From an uncultured Clostridia bacterium (GTDB lineage: Bacteria > Bacillota > Clostridia > TANB77 > CAG-508), in contig CAMMZC010000006.1 in the NCBI GenBank assembly GCA_946529215.1, forward strand, positions 50,480 to 114,479: DNA of 64,000 bases, given 5' to 3'. The notes beneath the pieces were generated by a model. That model made no database searches. It saw nothing but the letters and a program-made list of their open reading frames with translations, and had not been told where the DNA came from. The number at the start of each line of letters is the position of its first letter. Within the stretch, counting starts at the first letter, position 1. Both the position numbers and the translations under genes were made by a program. Below, piece after piece: positions 37,608 through 46,843 of this stretch.

Positions 37608-38459
37608 CTATATAAAACTAAATAATTGCAACACAATTCCAGAAATCACTCCAATTGCATAAAGTAAACCAACAATTGCAATATTTTCTTTTATATTTTT
37701 ATTTGTCCTAAATAAAACTATAAGACCTACTCCTGCACCTGTTAAAAGTCCTGCAATAAGTGAAGCACCACTTATTATATTTTGAATATATAGGTTTGTT
37801 ATAATTACAGAAGCTGCACAGTTTGGAATTAATCCTATTAAACTTGAGATTGCTGGCCCTAAAATCGCGTGATTTCCTACAAATGTAGCAATATTATCTT
37901 CTCCTACCCATTCTACAATTAAATTAATTATAAGTGTTATAACAAATATATATATTAAAATATTTATTGTGTGTTTTATCGCTGATTTTAATATTCCATT
38001 TTCTTCACAATGACAATGTTCATGCTCACATATTTCTTCTATTTTTTCTTTTTGCTTTTCTTTATTTTTCTTTCTCAAAACTAAATCAATTATAAATCCA
38101 AAAACTATACCTATTACAAACTTTATTGCAAGTATTTTTGTAAGTGTTAAAATCGGAACTTTTTCTGATATAAATATAGGTATCATCTCATCTGATGTTG
38201 ATAAATATACTGAAATTAATGTTCCAAGACTTATTACTCTTGCTGAATATAAATTTGTTGCTGAAGCTGAAAATCCACATTGTGGAATTATCCCTACTGC
38301 GCTTCCTAATAATGGTCCCCATTTCCCTGCTTTTTTTATTGTAGTTTTAGATTTTTCAGTCATTTTGTGTTCTATATATTCCATAATGGCGTATGTAATA
38401 AACAAAAACGGTAAAATTTTAGCCGAATCTATAATTGCATCTAACAAAATTTCTGTCAT
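37608..38459 (-). CDS. ArsP_2/DUF2899-like metal permease
   Basis: 283-residue polytopic membrane protein of the family annotated as putative arsenic-efflux or manganese transporters. Two related halves each contain GIIPQCGFSAS or GLIPNCAASV with a Pro-(Gln/Asn)-Cys motif in a membrane helix. A central cytoplasmic loop has a metal-binding-like CEHEHCHCEE cluster. The ATG at 38459 with AAAGGG upstream is preferred over the TTG at 38492, which lies inside the preceding gene. It overlaps or abuts the radical-SAM-like gene, suggesting co-transcription. Confidence 0.85.
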   Translation of the reverse strand: MTEILLDAIIDSAKILPFLFITYAIMEYIEHKMTEKSKTTIKKAGKWGPLLGSAVGIIPQCGFSASATNLYSARVISLGTLISVYLSTSDEMIPIFISEKVPILTLTKILAIKFVIGIVFGFIIDLVLRKKNKEKQKEKIEEICEHEHCHCEENGILKSAIKHTINILIYIFVITLIINLIVEWVGEDNIATFVGNHAILGPAISSLIGLIPNCAASVIITNLYIQNIISGASLIAGLLTGAGVGLIVLFRTNKNIKENIAIVGLLYAIGVISGIVLQLFSFI

Positions 38460-38473
38460 ATTATTTTCCCTTT

Positions 38474-39529
38474 CTATTTTTCTTCTCCCCAATTGAACTC
38501 TTTCGTAATCTCAATTTTAGACTTTCCACGTTTTATGTTTTTGTTTGGAGTTACAATTAAATCAACATCATAGATATTTTTTAATTTTTCTATATTTTCT
38601 TGTTTATATCCAATTACATTGTTTGTATCTTCTGGATTTACTGTAACTTCTACTTCCATAACTTTTGTATTTAACTTTTTAATTTTGTTTACAATTGCAT
38701 CATACCAAAGACCTGATTCTACTTGCTGTCTAAAAGCTGGATGGAATGGTCCTGCCAAAACGATTTCCGAAAAAGTTTCTTGTTTTATTTCGCTATCTAA
38801 AGGCTCGAAACCAATTGCAATAATTTCTATGTTTTTTTCATTAAAAATTTTTGCCAAATCTTTGCATGTTTCAACTGCTTGTACAACAGCTAATGGCTTA
38901 TAACTTAAATCTTCATATTCTTTTTCTAAAGGTGTATTTTTTATTACCAATACAGGATTAATACTTACTGTAGTGGTTTTTAGTTTTATAAGATTTTTTG
39001 CAGTATTTATATCATCTATTTTTGTACTATCTGGAAGTCCAATCATAATTTTATGTCCTAATTTAAATCTATATAATCTAATTAACCTTGATGCTTTTTT
39101 TATGTCCTTAAAAGTATAATCCATTCCTATTCTTTTTAAAATATAGTCATTGCCAGAATATACCTCTAGTTCTATAGTTTTTACCTTATATTTTTTTAAC
39201 ATTTTTAATTTTTGTTTGGTAATATTGTTTGGTCTTATACATACGCGAATACTATCTATTCTTTCCATTCTAATATATTTTTGTATTAATTCAAGCAATT
39301 CTTCTTGTAATTGCTCAGATAAATTTGTGAAATCTGTTCCTGTAAACGCAACTTCAACATAATAGTGTTCTGTAGATTCTTCTATTTTTTCTAGATGTTT
39401 TTTAATAATTTTTTCTAATGATTCTTTAGTTAAATCTTGACTTACCATATTGATTTTTTGATTGTCAAAAATCCAATCTTTTTTCTTTTCTGAATATGGT
39501 ACAATTACTGGTATTACATACTTTTTCAT
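38474..39529 (-). CDS. Radical-SAM homologue lacking its Fe-S cysteines
   Basis: 352 residues. The overall sequence follows the Elp3-like radical-SAM proteins found next to rnc in clostridia: a start of the type PVxVPxxG, then NQ, a middle with EVAFTGTDFTNL and a LELEVYSGND-like segment, and GIGFEPLD late. However, the [4Fe-4S] motif CxxxCxxC is gone: the aligned positions are Lys15, Trp19 and Asp22, while flanking residues (Asp18, Phe21, Asn23, Gln24) are kept. So it cannot bind the cluster in the usual way. The ATG at 39529 has GAGGTGG upstream. It lies 24 bp from rnc. Confidence 0.85.
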   Translation of the reverse strand: MKKYVIPVIVPYSEKKKDWIFDNQKINMVSQDLTKESLEKIIKKHLEKIEESTEHYYVEVAFTGTDFTNLSEQLQEELLELIQKYIRMERIDSIRVCIRPNNITKQKLKMLKKYKVKTIELEVYSGNDYILKRIGMDYTFKDIKKASRLIRLYRFKLGHKIMIGLPDSTKIDDINTAKNLIKLKTTTVSINPVLVIKNTPLEKEYEDLSYKPLAVVQAVETCKDLAKIFNEKNIEIIAIGFEPLDSEIKQETFSEIVLAGPFHPAFRQQVESGLWYDAIVNKIKKLNTKVMEVEVTVNPEDTNNVIGYKQENIEKLKNIYDVDLIVTPNKNIKRGKSKIEITKEFNWGEEK

Positions 39530-39552
39530 AGATTCCACCTCTAAATTATATT

Positions 39553-40236
39553 TTAAGTTAGTCTAAATTTATCAATAGCATTTTTTGCAGCTTCCATTTC
39601 AGCTTGCTTTTTGCTTTTACCTTCTCCTATTGCAAGTACTTTATCATTTAGTTTTACTTCTGATGTAAATATTTTCTCATGATCTGGTCCTTTTTCATCT
39701 ATAATCTCGTATTCTATATCTACTGTTCCATTTCTTTGCAAAATCTCTTGTAATACAGTTTTGTAATCCTTTTGACCTATATGTTTTGTTGCATTTTCTA
39801 TTGGAGTAGCTAAATTTTTTATAATAAATTCTTTTGCCGGTTCTAGCCCTCCATCTAAAAATATTGCTGCAATTACTGCTTCTACACTATCTGCCAAAAT
39901 TGCTGCTCTTACTTCTTTTTGAGAAATTCTCTCAGATTTTCCTAAATATAAGAAATCACTAAAATTATGCATTTTTGCGACCTCATGCAAGCTTTTTTCA
40001 CATACCACGCTTGCTCTAACTTTAGTCATTTCTCCTTCTTTTAAATTTGGATATTTATGATAAATATATTCACTAGATACAAATTCTAAAATACTATCGC
40101 CAAGAAATTCTAGCTTTTCATTGCTTTGCTTTTTGTTTTCATATGCATAAGATGTATGTGTTAATGCAGTTTTTAATAATGCCTTATTTTTGAATTCGTA
40201 TCCTATCTCCTTTTCTAATTTTATAAACTCTAGCAT
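39553..40236 (-). CDS. rnc: Ribonuclease III
   Basis: Double-strand-specific endoribonuclease for rRNA and mRNA processing, 227 residues. The RNase III signature NEKLEFLGDSILEF (about 38-51) with catalytic acidic residues, a second acidic pair around DSVEAVIAAIF (about 115-125), and a C-terminal dsRNA-binding domain (about 158-226, KTVLQEILQRNG to AAKNAIDKF) are all present. GAAAGG precedes the ATG. Followed by the radical-SAM-like gene. Confidence 0.97.
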   Translation of the reverse strand: MLEFIKLEKEIGYEFKNKALLKTALTHTSYAYENKKQSNEKLEFLGDSILEFVSSEYIYHKYPNLKEGEMTKVRASVVCEKSLHEVAKMHNFSDFLYLGKSERISQKEVRAAILADSVEAVIAAIFLDGGLEPAKEFIIKNLATPIENATKHIGQKDYKTVLQEILQRNGTVDIEYEIIDEKGPDHEKIFTSEVKLNDKVLAIGEGKSKKQAEMEAAKNAIDKFRLT

Positions 40237-40285
40237 TTTTAATTCCTTTCTCTATTTGCTTCAAACTCCATATAATTATAAAAAA

Positions 40286-40498
40286 CTATTGCACACTTTC
40301 TGCACTATAACTTGAATTTATATTATTTTCGTTTGTTTCATTATTTTTTTCAGTTGACTCTTTAGCAAAATATCCTGTTAAAAAGCCAATTAAAAATACA
40401 ACAATTATTAATATTGCTGTTTTAAATTTTTCTTGACTTACATACATATATTTATCATAAATTTTTACTCTATCTTTATCTTGTTCATTTTTATCCAT
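40286..40498 (-). CDS. Small single-pass membrane protein
   Basis: 70 residues: a charged N-terminus (about 1-27), one membrane helix (about 28-47) and an Asn/Glu/Ser-rich exterior tail. Not recognised. The start is uncertain: the ATG at 40498 has AAAGGA 12 nt upstream, while the TTG at 40507 would be too close to it. Same direction as rnc and 50 bp upstream of it. Confidence 0.6.
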   Translation of the reverse strand: MDKNEQDKDRVKIYDKYMYVSQEKFKTAILIIVVFLIGFLTGYFAKESTEKNNETNENNINSSYSAESVQ

Positions 40499-40667
40499 AA
40501 TTACCAATATTCCTTTCTTTTTCGCATGTTACTATTATACTATTTTTATCGCAAAAAATCAATACTTTGGTGCTTAAACACTAAACTTTTTTTGTAAATT
40601 ACAATCTAAATATTTTTCAAATTGATAACAATTAATATATATTATTTGTAATATAGAAATCGTTCAA

Positions 40668-41459
40668 TTATTTCATTAACTTACTCTTTCCAGTTTTATA
40701 ATCTATCTCAACTCCTGGCTGATTATTATATACATACACATTAAAACATATACTTTTTCCTTTATCTTCTACAGATTCAGCTTCCATTTGAACTCCGCAT
40801 GCCACTAAATTTTGGTCTTTAAAAATCGGAGTCACTCTATATAGTACGTGTTTGTTATATTTCTTAACATATTCTGCAATTTGATTTTCAAATGGCAACA
40901 TTCCATCTACATTTAAATATCTTGTACCTGTAATTAGATTTTTAGGGTTAGCATTTTCTCCTGCAAGTTGAAATCCAATTAAGTGACATCTATTGTATAG
41001 ATATTTTCCATCTACAAAATCATATTTTGCAATTTGCCAACCAGATGGCTTTATCATTCCTATTTCTCCTCTTTCTTCTTTTGGCATTATATCTTTTCCA
41101 ATATTTGCAAAAGCTACTCCACATCTTCCAAGAGCATCTAAATCACTGTATTTTTCGAAAGATTTTGCCCCAAAATCTTTTTCTTCAAAATTTGGTTTAT
41201 TGTTATTTATAATTACATAAGGCTCATTTGTAAATTCTGGAATTGTATCTAAATTAAAAGATATTTTTGTACTTTCCGCTTTTTGCTTTCCTATATCTTC
41301 TATTGCATTTGTAGCAACTGCTATAACATCTTGTGTTTCTATTACTTCTTGTAGGTAATTTCGTACTTTATCATTTGAAATCCCTATAATGATTATAACT
41401 ATTAATGATAGTATAACTAACCATATTTTTTGTTTCTTATTATTTTTTCTTTTTTTCAT
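40668..41459 (-). CDS. Membrane-anchored/secreted DNA-RNA nuclease
   Basis: 263 residues. A basic N-terminus and membrane segment (about 11-27) export the protein; the C-terminal two thirds match the His-Me-finger DNA/RNA non-specific endonucleases such as EndA and the streptococcal DNases. The catalytic segment is NRCHLIGF (His159), followed by ENANPKNLITGT (metal-ligand Asn174), the usual spacing. Likely roles are nutrient scavenging from DNA or DNA uptake. AAGGAG lies upstream of the ATG. Confidence 0.9.
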   Translation of the reverse strand: MKKRKNNKKQKIWLVILSLIVIIIIGISNDKVRNYLQEVIETQDVIAVATNAIEDIGKQKAESTKISFNLDTIPEFTNEPYVIINNNKPNFEEKDFGAKSFEKYSDLDALGRCGVAFANIGKDIMPKEERGEIGMIKPSGWQIAKYDFVDGKYLYNRCHLIGFQLAGENANPKNLITGTRYLNVDGMLPFENQIAEYVKKYNKHVLYRVTPIFKDQNLVACGVQMEAESVEDKGKSICFNVYVYNNQPGVEIDYKTGKSKLMK

Positions 41460-41505
41460 TATATATCAAATCTCCTTGTAAAGTAACTTTTTTCCTATTA
41501 TTCTT

Positions 41506-43146
41506 CTACCCTTTTATCCTCTCTTGACTATCTACTCTTGTCATTTTATGTTTTAAATCGTCTCTTGTTTGTTTATTTTTTCCTACGTTCTTTCCCACTG
41601 CTTGTCTCATTTTAGCAATTATATCTTCATCTTGATTTCGTCCAATTTTTCTTATATATTCTTCTATTTTTTCTTGTATACTCTCTTGTTCTTCTTTTGT
41701 CATTTCTTTTTTTGATTCATTTTCTCCCAAAAGTACTCCTGGTTCTTTGAATCCTTTGTATAATTCTTTAAATATTATTTCTATTTCTTGCTTTGTTACT
41801 TTATATTCTCTTAATAATTCTATTTCTTCCTCTTCTGTAAAAGTTTTATTTGCTATTGCTTCTGCTATCTCAAATAATACCAATTTTCTTTTAAAAGCTT
41901 CTACTTGATCACAGCTTAGAATTACATTTTCTTCTTCTTTATCATCCACATAAAATGTTCTTTTATATTTGTCATATTCCTCTCTTATATTATCATCTGT
42001 TAATACTCCATATATTTCTTCCATCCAGTCTTCATCTAATCCCTCTTTTTTGGCATTTTTTCTTATTATGTATTTCTCTACTCCTTCCTCTAATGATAAT
42101 ATTTCATCTCTCATATATTTTACTACCCTATCTATGTCTATACTATCTTTTAACATTATATGTCTTAATAGCAAACCATATTTTTCGAATATCCATTTTT
42201 TTGGAATTTGTTGTCCATTTTTTTTGTAATAATCTACTGCTTCTTCTAAACTCTTTCCATAAACATTAATTGCTCTATATATACAAGCATAGTTTAATTT
42301 ATTCTCAATACAATATTCTCTTAATGTTTGTCCATTTGATAATTTTGTAACTTCTTTTTTGAAACCTTCTCTTCTTCTTGTTGGTTTTAAATCCATTTCA
42401 ATTATTTCATCTACTTTATATCCTTTATCTATCAAATTCATTAGTTCGTTGTATTTTATTCCTAGAATTACAGATAGATCATAGTAACTCACTCTTCCAT
42501 ACTTTTTTGTATCTATTTCTTCTTTTCTTCTTTTCATATTTATTTGTCTATTTTTGCATATAAATACTGCTTTATATATGTTTCCTGTTTTCTCATAATG
42601 TCTTATTAATGATGTTCTCTTCAATCCTTCTTCTCTTGCTATTTCAGTTATAGTTATTTTTTTTCCTTTATAATCTATCTTTTGTCTATTTTTTCTATTT
42701 TCTCCTGTTTTTTTTACCGCTTCATATATATTTCCTGTCTTTTCGTAATATTTTTTTAATGTATCATCTACTAATCCTTCCAATTGGGCTATTGCGTATA
42801 TAGTCATCATTTCTCCGTTATATTCTATCTCTTTTAAAACTTTCATATTTTCTTTTGATTTTTTGACAGCTTCATATATGTTTCCTGTTTTTTCATAATT
42901 TCTTTTTAATGCTGCAGCTGTTAATCCTTCTATTTTTGCTATTGCATGTATAGTTAACATTTTTTCGTTATATTCTATATTTCCATTTTGCTTTATTTGG
43001 TTTTCTTTAGTTATTTTCACTGCTTCATATATATTTCCTACTATTTTATATCTTTTTGATAACGTACTAACACCTATTCCTTCTTTTTTTGCTATTGCAT
43101 TTATACTAAGAATTTCTCCTTTATACTCTATCGTAAATTTTGACAT
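41506..43146 (-). CDS. Protein of tandem HTH-like repeats, unknown
   Basis: 546 residues, not in a family I recognise. It opens with four repeats of about 50 residues (start points near 6, 57, 107 and 157), each of the form I(E/D)Y-(K/N)-G, then IxAIAxxEGL, then TLxxxYEKTGNIYEAVK. This reads as a helix-turn-helix module like those in phage-type and homing-endonuclease-associated repeats. Two diverged modules follow (about 210-245 and 265-315), then an all-helical, acidic C-terminal half (about 320-546). It could be a sequence-reading DNA-binding protein. A GGAGGTGAAAAT site precedes the ATG; it follows the gene at 43160-43579 by 13 bp. Confidence 0.75.
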   Translation of the reverse strand: MSKFTIEYKGEILSINAIAKKEGIGVSTLSKRYKIVGNIYEAVKITKENQIKQNGNIEYNEKMLTIHAIAKIEGLTAAALKRNYEKTGNIYEAVKKSKENMKVLKEIEYNGEMMTIYAIAQLEGLVDDTLKKYYEKTGNIYEAVKKTGENRKNRQKIDYKGKKITITEIAREEGLKRTSLIRHYEKTGNIYKAVFICKNRQINMKRRKEEIDTKKYGRVSYYDLSVILGIKYNELMNLIDKGYKVDEIIEMDLKPTRRREGFKKEVTKLSNGQTLREYCIENKLNYACIYRAINVYGKSLEEAVDYYKKNGQQIPKKWIFEKYGLLLRHIMLKDSIDIDRVVKYMRDEILSLEEGVEKYIIRKNAKKEGLDEDWMEEIYGVLTDDNIREEYDKYKRTFYVDDKEEENVILSCDQVEAFKRKLVLFEIAEAIANKTFTEEEEIELLREYKVTKQEIEIIFKELYKGFKEPGVLLGENESKKEMTKEEQESIQEKIEEYIRKIGRNQDEDIIAKMRQAVGKNVGKNKQTRDDLKHKMTRVDSQERIKG

Positions 43147-43159
43147 ATTTTCACCTCCG

Positions 43160-43579
43160 TTATTTTAATCCTAAAGCCACTTTAATTCTTTTTAAAAGTC
43201 TATGATACCATTTTTCTTTGACTTTTGGAATCATATATAATTCTTTATTATCTGCTTCTATGTTTTTTTCTTTAAATATTTCCGTATTATTCTTTTTTCT
43301 TTTTTCTTGTTCTTCTTTTAATTTTATTAGTCTTTCTTTTTGTTTTATGATTCTTTTTTCTTCTTCACTTGCAATATAATCTGTATAAATAACTGATAAT
43401 AATTTTTCAGTGTCAGTTAGTAATTTCATATCTTTAATGTTCTTTTCTTGTATCTTAAATTCTTTATCCTTATTTCTTTCAATCATATCTACAAAATCTT
43501 GTGGTATTTTTTTCTTTAGTGAGTTAGACATTAAACCTATTATATGACTTACTTGTGTATATGCTCTTGCGTCTATCAT
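43160..43579 (-). CDS. Basic coiled-coil partner of the repeat protein
   Basis: 139 residues, unrecognised. It is very rich in Lys and Glu with a long predicted coiled-coil (about 70-110, EEEKRIIKQKERLIKLKEEQ-like) and a basic C-terminal amphipathic end (YHRLLKRIKVALGL). It is immediately upstream of, and surely co-transcribed with, the HTH-repeat protein gene. AGGGAG lies before the ATG. A role as partner or regulator is inference from the arrangement only. Confidence 0.6.
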   Translation of the reverse strand: MIDARAYTQVSHIIGLMSNSLKKKIPQDFVDMIERNKDKEFKIQEKNIKDMKLLTDTEKLLSVIYTDYIASEEEKRIIKQKERLIKLKEEQEKRKKNNTEIFKEKNIEADNKELYMIPKVKEKWYHRLLKRIKVALGLK

Positions 43580-43685
43580 TTCTATTCTCCCTCTTAAAAT
43601 TAAAATTCACATATAATTATATACTAAAAATAATAAAATGTATATCATTTTTTTATATATTTTTTACAAAAAATTATTACAAGCA

Positions 43686-43723
43686 ATAAAAAATAACCTT
43701 AAGTTTCCCCAAGGTCATTTTTT
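43686..43723 (-). terminator. Terminator ending the ribosomal super-operon
   Basis: 8-bp stem (43711-43718 and 43693-43700) with 10-nt loop and U-runs on both strands. It lies about 20 bp past the rplQ stop codon. Confidence 0.85.
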
Positions 43724-43739
43724 CACATTTTTAAACTAA

Positions 43740-44261
43740 TTATACTAACATTAATATTGCTGTTTCAGCTCCGTCACCTTTTCTTGGTCCAGCTTTAACA
43801 ATTCTAGTATATCCTCCAACTCTGTCTACATATTTTGGAGCGATTTCGTTAAATAATTTTGAAGGTAAATCTATGTTATTTCCTTCTGAATCTTTAACTT
43901 TATTAATGCTGTTCATTATTTTTCTTCTAGCATTTAGTCTTGATGGCATATCTTTTTGTCTAGTTTCTGTAGTTTCTTCTTTTACTACTTTTAAGTATTC
44001 TTTGCCATTTTTACTTTTTACTAATTCTGTTTGCTTATTTCCTTTTGAATCTAATTTTGCTTTAACTACTTTTACATCTACCATTTCGAAGTTATCTTTT
44101 TCTTTAATAGCAAGTGCTATTATACTATCTACTATAGATTTAACTTCTTTAGCTCTAGCTTCAGTTGTTGTTATTTTTCCATACATAATTAGATCTGTTG
44201 TAAGGCTTTTAAGCATTGCTTTTCTTATATCAGTTGTTCTTCCTAATTTTCTATTAGCCAA
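43740..44261 (-). CDS. rplQ: Ribosomal protein L17 with internal insertion
   Basis: 50S protein near the exit tunnel. The N-terminal NRKLGRTTDIRKAMLKSLTTDL and C-terminal GGYTRIVKAGPRKGDGAETA are standard. At 173 residues it is about 50 longer than the common length near 120; the extra segment (about 54-108) is charged and separates the usual ITL-like helix from the PSRLNARRKI region. TTG start with GGAGTGTG upstream. Last gene of the super-operon, ahead of the terminator. Confidence 0.96.
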   Translation of the reverse strand: MANRKLGRTTDIRKAMLKSLTTDLIMYGKITTTEARAKEVKSIVDSIIALAIKEKDNFEMVDVKVVKAKLDSKGNKQTELVKSKNGKEYLKVVKEETTETRQKDMPSRLNARRKIMNSINKVKDSEGNNIDLPSKLFNEIAPKYVDRVGGYTRIVKAGPRKGDGAETAILMLV

Positions 44262-44283
44262 CTTAGTTCACACTCCTTTACAA

Positions 44284-45231
44284 TTATTCTTCTTCAGGTG
44301 CAAAATCTAATCCTAAATCGTGAAGTTTTGCTGTAACTTCGTCTAAAGATTTTTTTCCTAAATTTCTAACTTTCATCATCTCAGACTCTGTTTTATTAGT
44401 CAAATCTTCAACAGTGCTTATAGCAGCTCTCTTTAGGCAATTAAATGACCTTACTGATAATTCTAATTCTTCGATTGATTTTTCTAAAATCTTCTCTTTT
44501 TTATCTTCTTCTTTTTCTATCATAACTTTAGTATTTTTAGCAGCTTCTGATAAGTCTATGAATAATTCTAAATGACCTGTCATAATTTTTGCTGCTAAAC
44601 TTAAAGCTTCGTATGGTTTCAAGCTTCCGTCTGTCCATACTTCTATAACTAATCTATCTAAATCTACCATTTGTCCAACACGTGTTGCTTCTACTTGATA
44701 ATTTACTTTTTTAACAGGTGTATAGATAGAATCTATTGGAAGTACAGATATGTCTTGATCAGGCTTTTTATTTTTGTCTGATGATAAATAACCTCTACCT
44801 CTATTTGCAGTAAGTTCCATTTTTAAATGTCCACCCTTAGATACTGTAGCTATATGTAAGTCAGGGTTAAGTATTTCTACAGTTCCATCTGTTTCAATAT
44901 CTCCTGCAGTTACTTCTCCTTCTCCATCAAAATCTAAATGTAAAATCTTTTCTTCGTTTTCGTCGAATTTAAGTCTTACATTTTTTAAGTTTACTATTAT
45001 TTCTGGTACATCTTCTACAACATTTGGAATACTTGAAAATTCATGTAGTACTCCATCAATTTTTGTGCTAGTAATAGCACATCCTGGTAGTGATGATAGT
45101 AAAATTCTTCTTAATGAATTTCCTACTGTAACTCCATATCCTCTTTCTAGTGGTTCACATACAAATCTAGCATAATTATTTTTATCATCAACTTTTGTAC
45201 ATTCAATATTTGGCCTTTCAAATTCTATCAT
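44284..45231 (-). CDS. rpoA: RNA polymerase alpha subunit
   Basis: 315 residues. The N-terminal dimerisation domain includes [19 protein letters not shown], followed by the insert domain and the alpha-CTD (about 245-315) with [14 protein letters not shown] and the LGKKSLDEV helix-hairpin-helix. GGAGGTAAATA precedes the ATG. Lies between rpsD and rplQ as in the alpha operon. Confidence 0.98.
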   Translation of the reverse strand: MIEFERPNIECTKVDDKNNYARFVCEPLERGYGVTVGNSLRRILLSSLPGCAITSTKIDGVLHEFSSIPNVVEDVPEIIVNLKNVRLKFDENEEKILHLDFDGEGEVTAGDIETDGTVEILNPDLHIATVSKGGHLKMELTANRGRGYLSSDKNKKPDQDISVLPIDSIYTPVKKVNYQVEATRVGQMVDLDRLVIEVWTDGSLKPYEALSLAAKIMTGHLELFIDLSEAAKNTKVMIEKEEDKKEKILEKSIEELELSVRSFNCLKRAAISTVEDLTNKTESEMMKVRNLGKKSLDEVTAKLHDLGLDFAPEEE

Positions 45232-45245
45232 TATTTACCTCCTAA

Positions 45246-45872
45246 TTATTTAGAGTATAGCTCTACTATTAAATGCTCTTCTAGTGCGATGTCTATATCA
45301 TCTCTTGATGCTAATCTTAATACTTTTCCACTTAAGTTTTCGTTATTTCTTTCTAACCATGCTGGTATTGGTCTTGTTGCTGTTGCTTCTACATTTGCTT
45401 TTAAAGTGCTATTATCTTTTTTACTTTCTCTAACTTCGATAACATCACCTGGTTTTACTAAATATGAAGCAATATTAACCTTTCTACCATTTACATTAAA
45501 TTGTGCATGTGTTACAAATTGTCTTGCTTCAGCTCTTGAAGCTCCGAATCCTAATCTGTAAACTACGTTGTCTAATCTACTTTCTAATATTTGTAATAAG
45601 TTTTCACCTGTTACACCTTTTTTATTTGAAGCCATTTCAAAATATTTTCTGAATTGTTTTTCTCCAACTCCATAATATGATTTTGTTTTTTGTTTTTCTC
45701 TTAATTGTGTTCCGTATTCAGAAAGTTTTGTTTTTCTTTGTCCATGATCTCCAGGTGCATAATTTCTTCTGGCTACACTGCACTTATCTGAATAACATCT
45801 TTCACCTTTAAGGAATAATTTACATCCTTCTCTACGGCAAACACGACATTGTGCGTCTTTATATCTTGACAT
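45246..45872 (-). CDS. rpsD: Ribosomal protein S4
   Basis: 30S assembly protein, 208 residues. It has the Cys-containing N-terminus ([18 protein letters not shown]) that marks the zinc-binding S4 type, the S4 RNA-binding domain with [11 protein letters not shown], and the usual C-terminal region ending [10 protein letters not shown]. In many bacteria S4 represses the alpha operon through its mRNA. Confidence 0.98.
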   Translation of the reverse strand: MSRYKDAQCRVCRREGCKLFLKGERCYSDKCSVARRNYAPGDHGQRKTKLSEYGTQLREKQKTKSYYGVGEKQFRKYFEMASNKKGVTGENLLQILESRLDNVVYRLGFGASRAEARQFVTHAQFNVNGRKVNIASYLVKPGDVIEVRESKKDNSTLKANVEATATRPIPAWLERNNENLSGKVLRLASRDDIDIALEEHLIVELYSK

Positions 45873-45894
45873 TTCTATTTCACCTTCCCTTTAA

Positions 45895-46290
45895 TTAAAC
45901 TCTACGTTTTTTTGGTGGTCTACAACCATTGTGTGGTATTGGTGTTACGTCTTTTATTGCGCTTATTTCTAGTCCTGCTGTTTGAAGAGCTCTTATTGCT
46001 GCTTCTCTTCCAGAACCAGGTCCTTTTACAAATACCTCAACAGTTTTTAAACCATGTTCCATTGCTTTTTTTGCTGCAGTTTCTGCAACTTCTCCTGCTG
46101 CAAATGGTGTGCTTTTTCTAGAACCTTTGAATCCAAGTCCTCCAGCACTTCCCCATGAAATTACATTTCCAGCTGTATCTGTTATAGATACTATTGTATT
46201 GTTAAAGCTTGAATGTATATGTGCAGCTCCTCTTTCGATGTTTTTTCTATTTCTTCTAGTAACTGTCTTTCTTGTTACACTCTTTGCCAT
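45895..46290 (-). CDS. rpsK: Ribosomal protein S11
   Basis: 30S platform protein, 131 residues, normal length. Motifs [16 protein letters not shown] and [15 protein letters not shown] at the C-terminus are canonical. GGAGGTAAG lies upstream of the ATG. Followed by rpsD 22 bp on. Confidence 0.98.
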   Translation of the reverse strand: MAKSVTRKTVTRRNRKNIERGAAHIHSSFNNTIVSITDTAGNVISWGSAGGLGFKGSRKSTPFAAGEVAETAAKKAMEHGLKTVEVFVKGPGSGREAAIRALQTAGLEISAIKDVTPIPHNGCRPPKKRRV

Positions 46291-46361
46291 TGTTCTTACT
46301 TACCTCCTCTATTAAAGATAATTCGATTTTTAAATTCTTTTTATTTTTAAATTTACATTTA

Positions 46362-46380
46362 TTCGCTAGAGCCTAGCGAA
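46362..46380. other. GC-rich hairpin between rpsM and rpsK
   Basis: A perfect 8-bp stem with 3-nt loop (TTCGCTAG, AGC, CTAGCGAA), much stronger than its surroundings. A second imperfect hairpin with GTAAT/ATTAC arms lies between it and the rpsM stop. No U-run, so more likely a processing or pausing structure than a terminator. Confidence 0.55.
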
Positions 46381-46411
46381 CGTAATCTGTCTGTTTTGCA
46401 AACAATTACTT

Positions 46412-46786
46412 CTATTTTTCTTTCTTAGATCTGCTTACTACTTTACGTGGACCTTTTCTTGTACGTGCATTTGTTTTTGTTCTTTGTCCTCTTACTGGAA
46501 GTCCTCTTCTATGTCTTATTCCTCTATAACATCCGATTTCTGTAAGTCTTTTAATATTTAAAGCAACTTCTCTTCTTAAATCACCTTCAACAGTGTAATC
46601 ATCATCAATTGCTTTTCTTATTTTTGCTACATCATCATCTGTTAAGTCTTTTACTCTAACATCTGGACTTATTCCTGTTTTTTCAAGGATTTTTTTAGAA
46701 CGTGATAATCCTATTCCATAAATATATGTTAGTCCAATTTCTACCCTTTTTTCTTTAGGTAGGTCTACTCCTGCTATACGAGCCAT
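46412..46786 (-). CDS. rpsM: Ribosomal protein S13
   Basis: 30S head protein, 124 residues. The [20 protein letters not shown] start and the C-terminal [19 protein letters not shown] are canonical. It follows rpmJ after an unusually long spacer of about 340 bp that contains several foldbacks. Confidence 0.98.
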   Translation of the reverse strand: MARIAGVDLPKEKRVEIGLTYIYGIGLSRSKKILEKTGISPDVRVKDLTDDDVAKIRKAIDDDYTVEGDLRREVALNIKRLTEIGCYRGIRHRRGLPVRGQRTKTNARTRKGPRKVVSRSKKEK

Positions 46787-46843
46787 TCTTTTTGCACCTC
46801 CGAATTTTTTGTTTTGGTATTTTACTTTCTAAAAGTGAAATGC

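Noticed and set aside
42540..43140. Regular DNA repeats as a possible CRISPR or insertion array
   Set aside because: The approximately 150-bp periodicity is the coding of four 50-residue protein repeats in one open frame.
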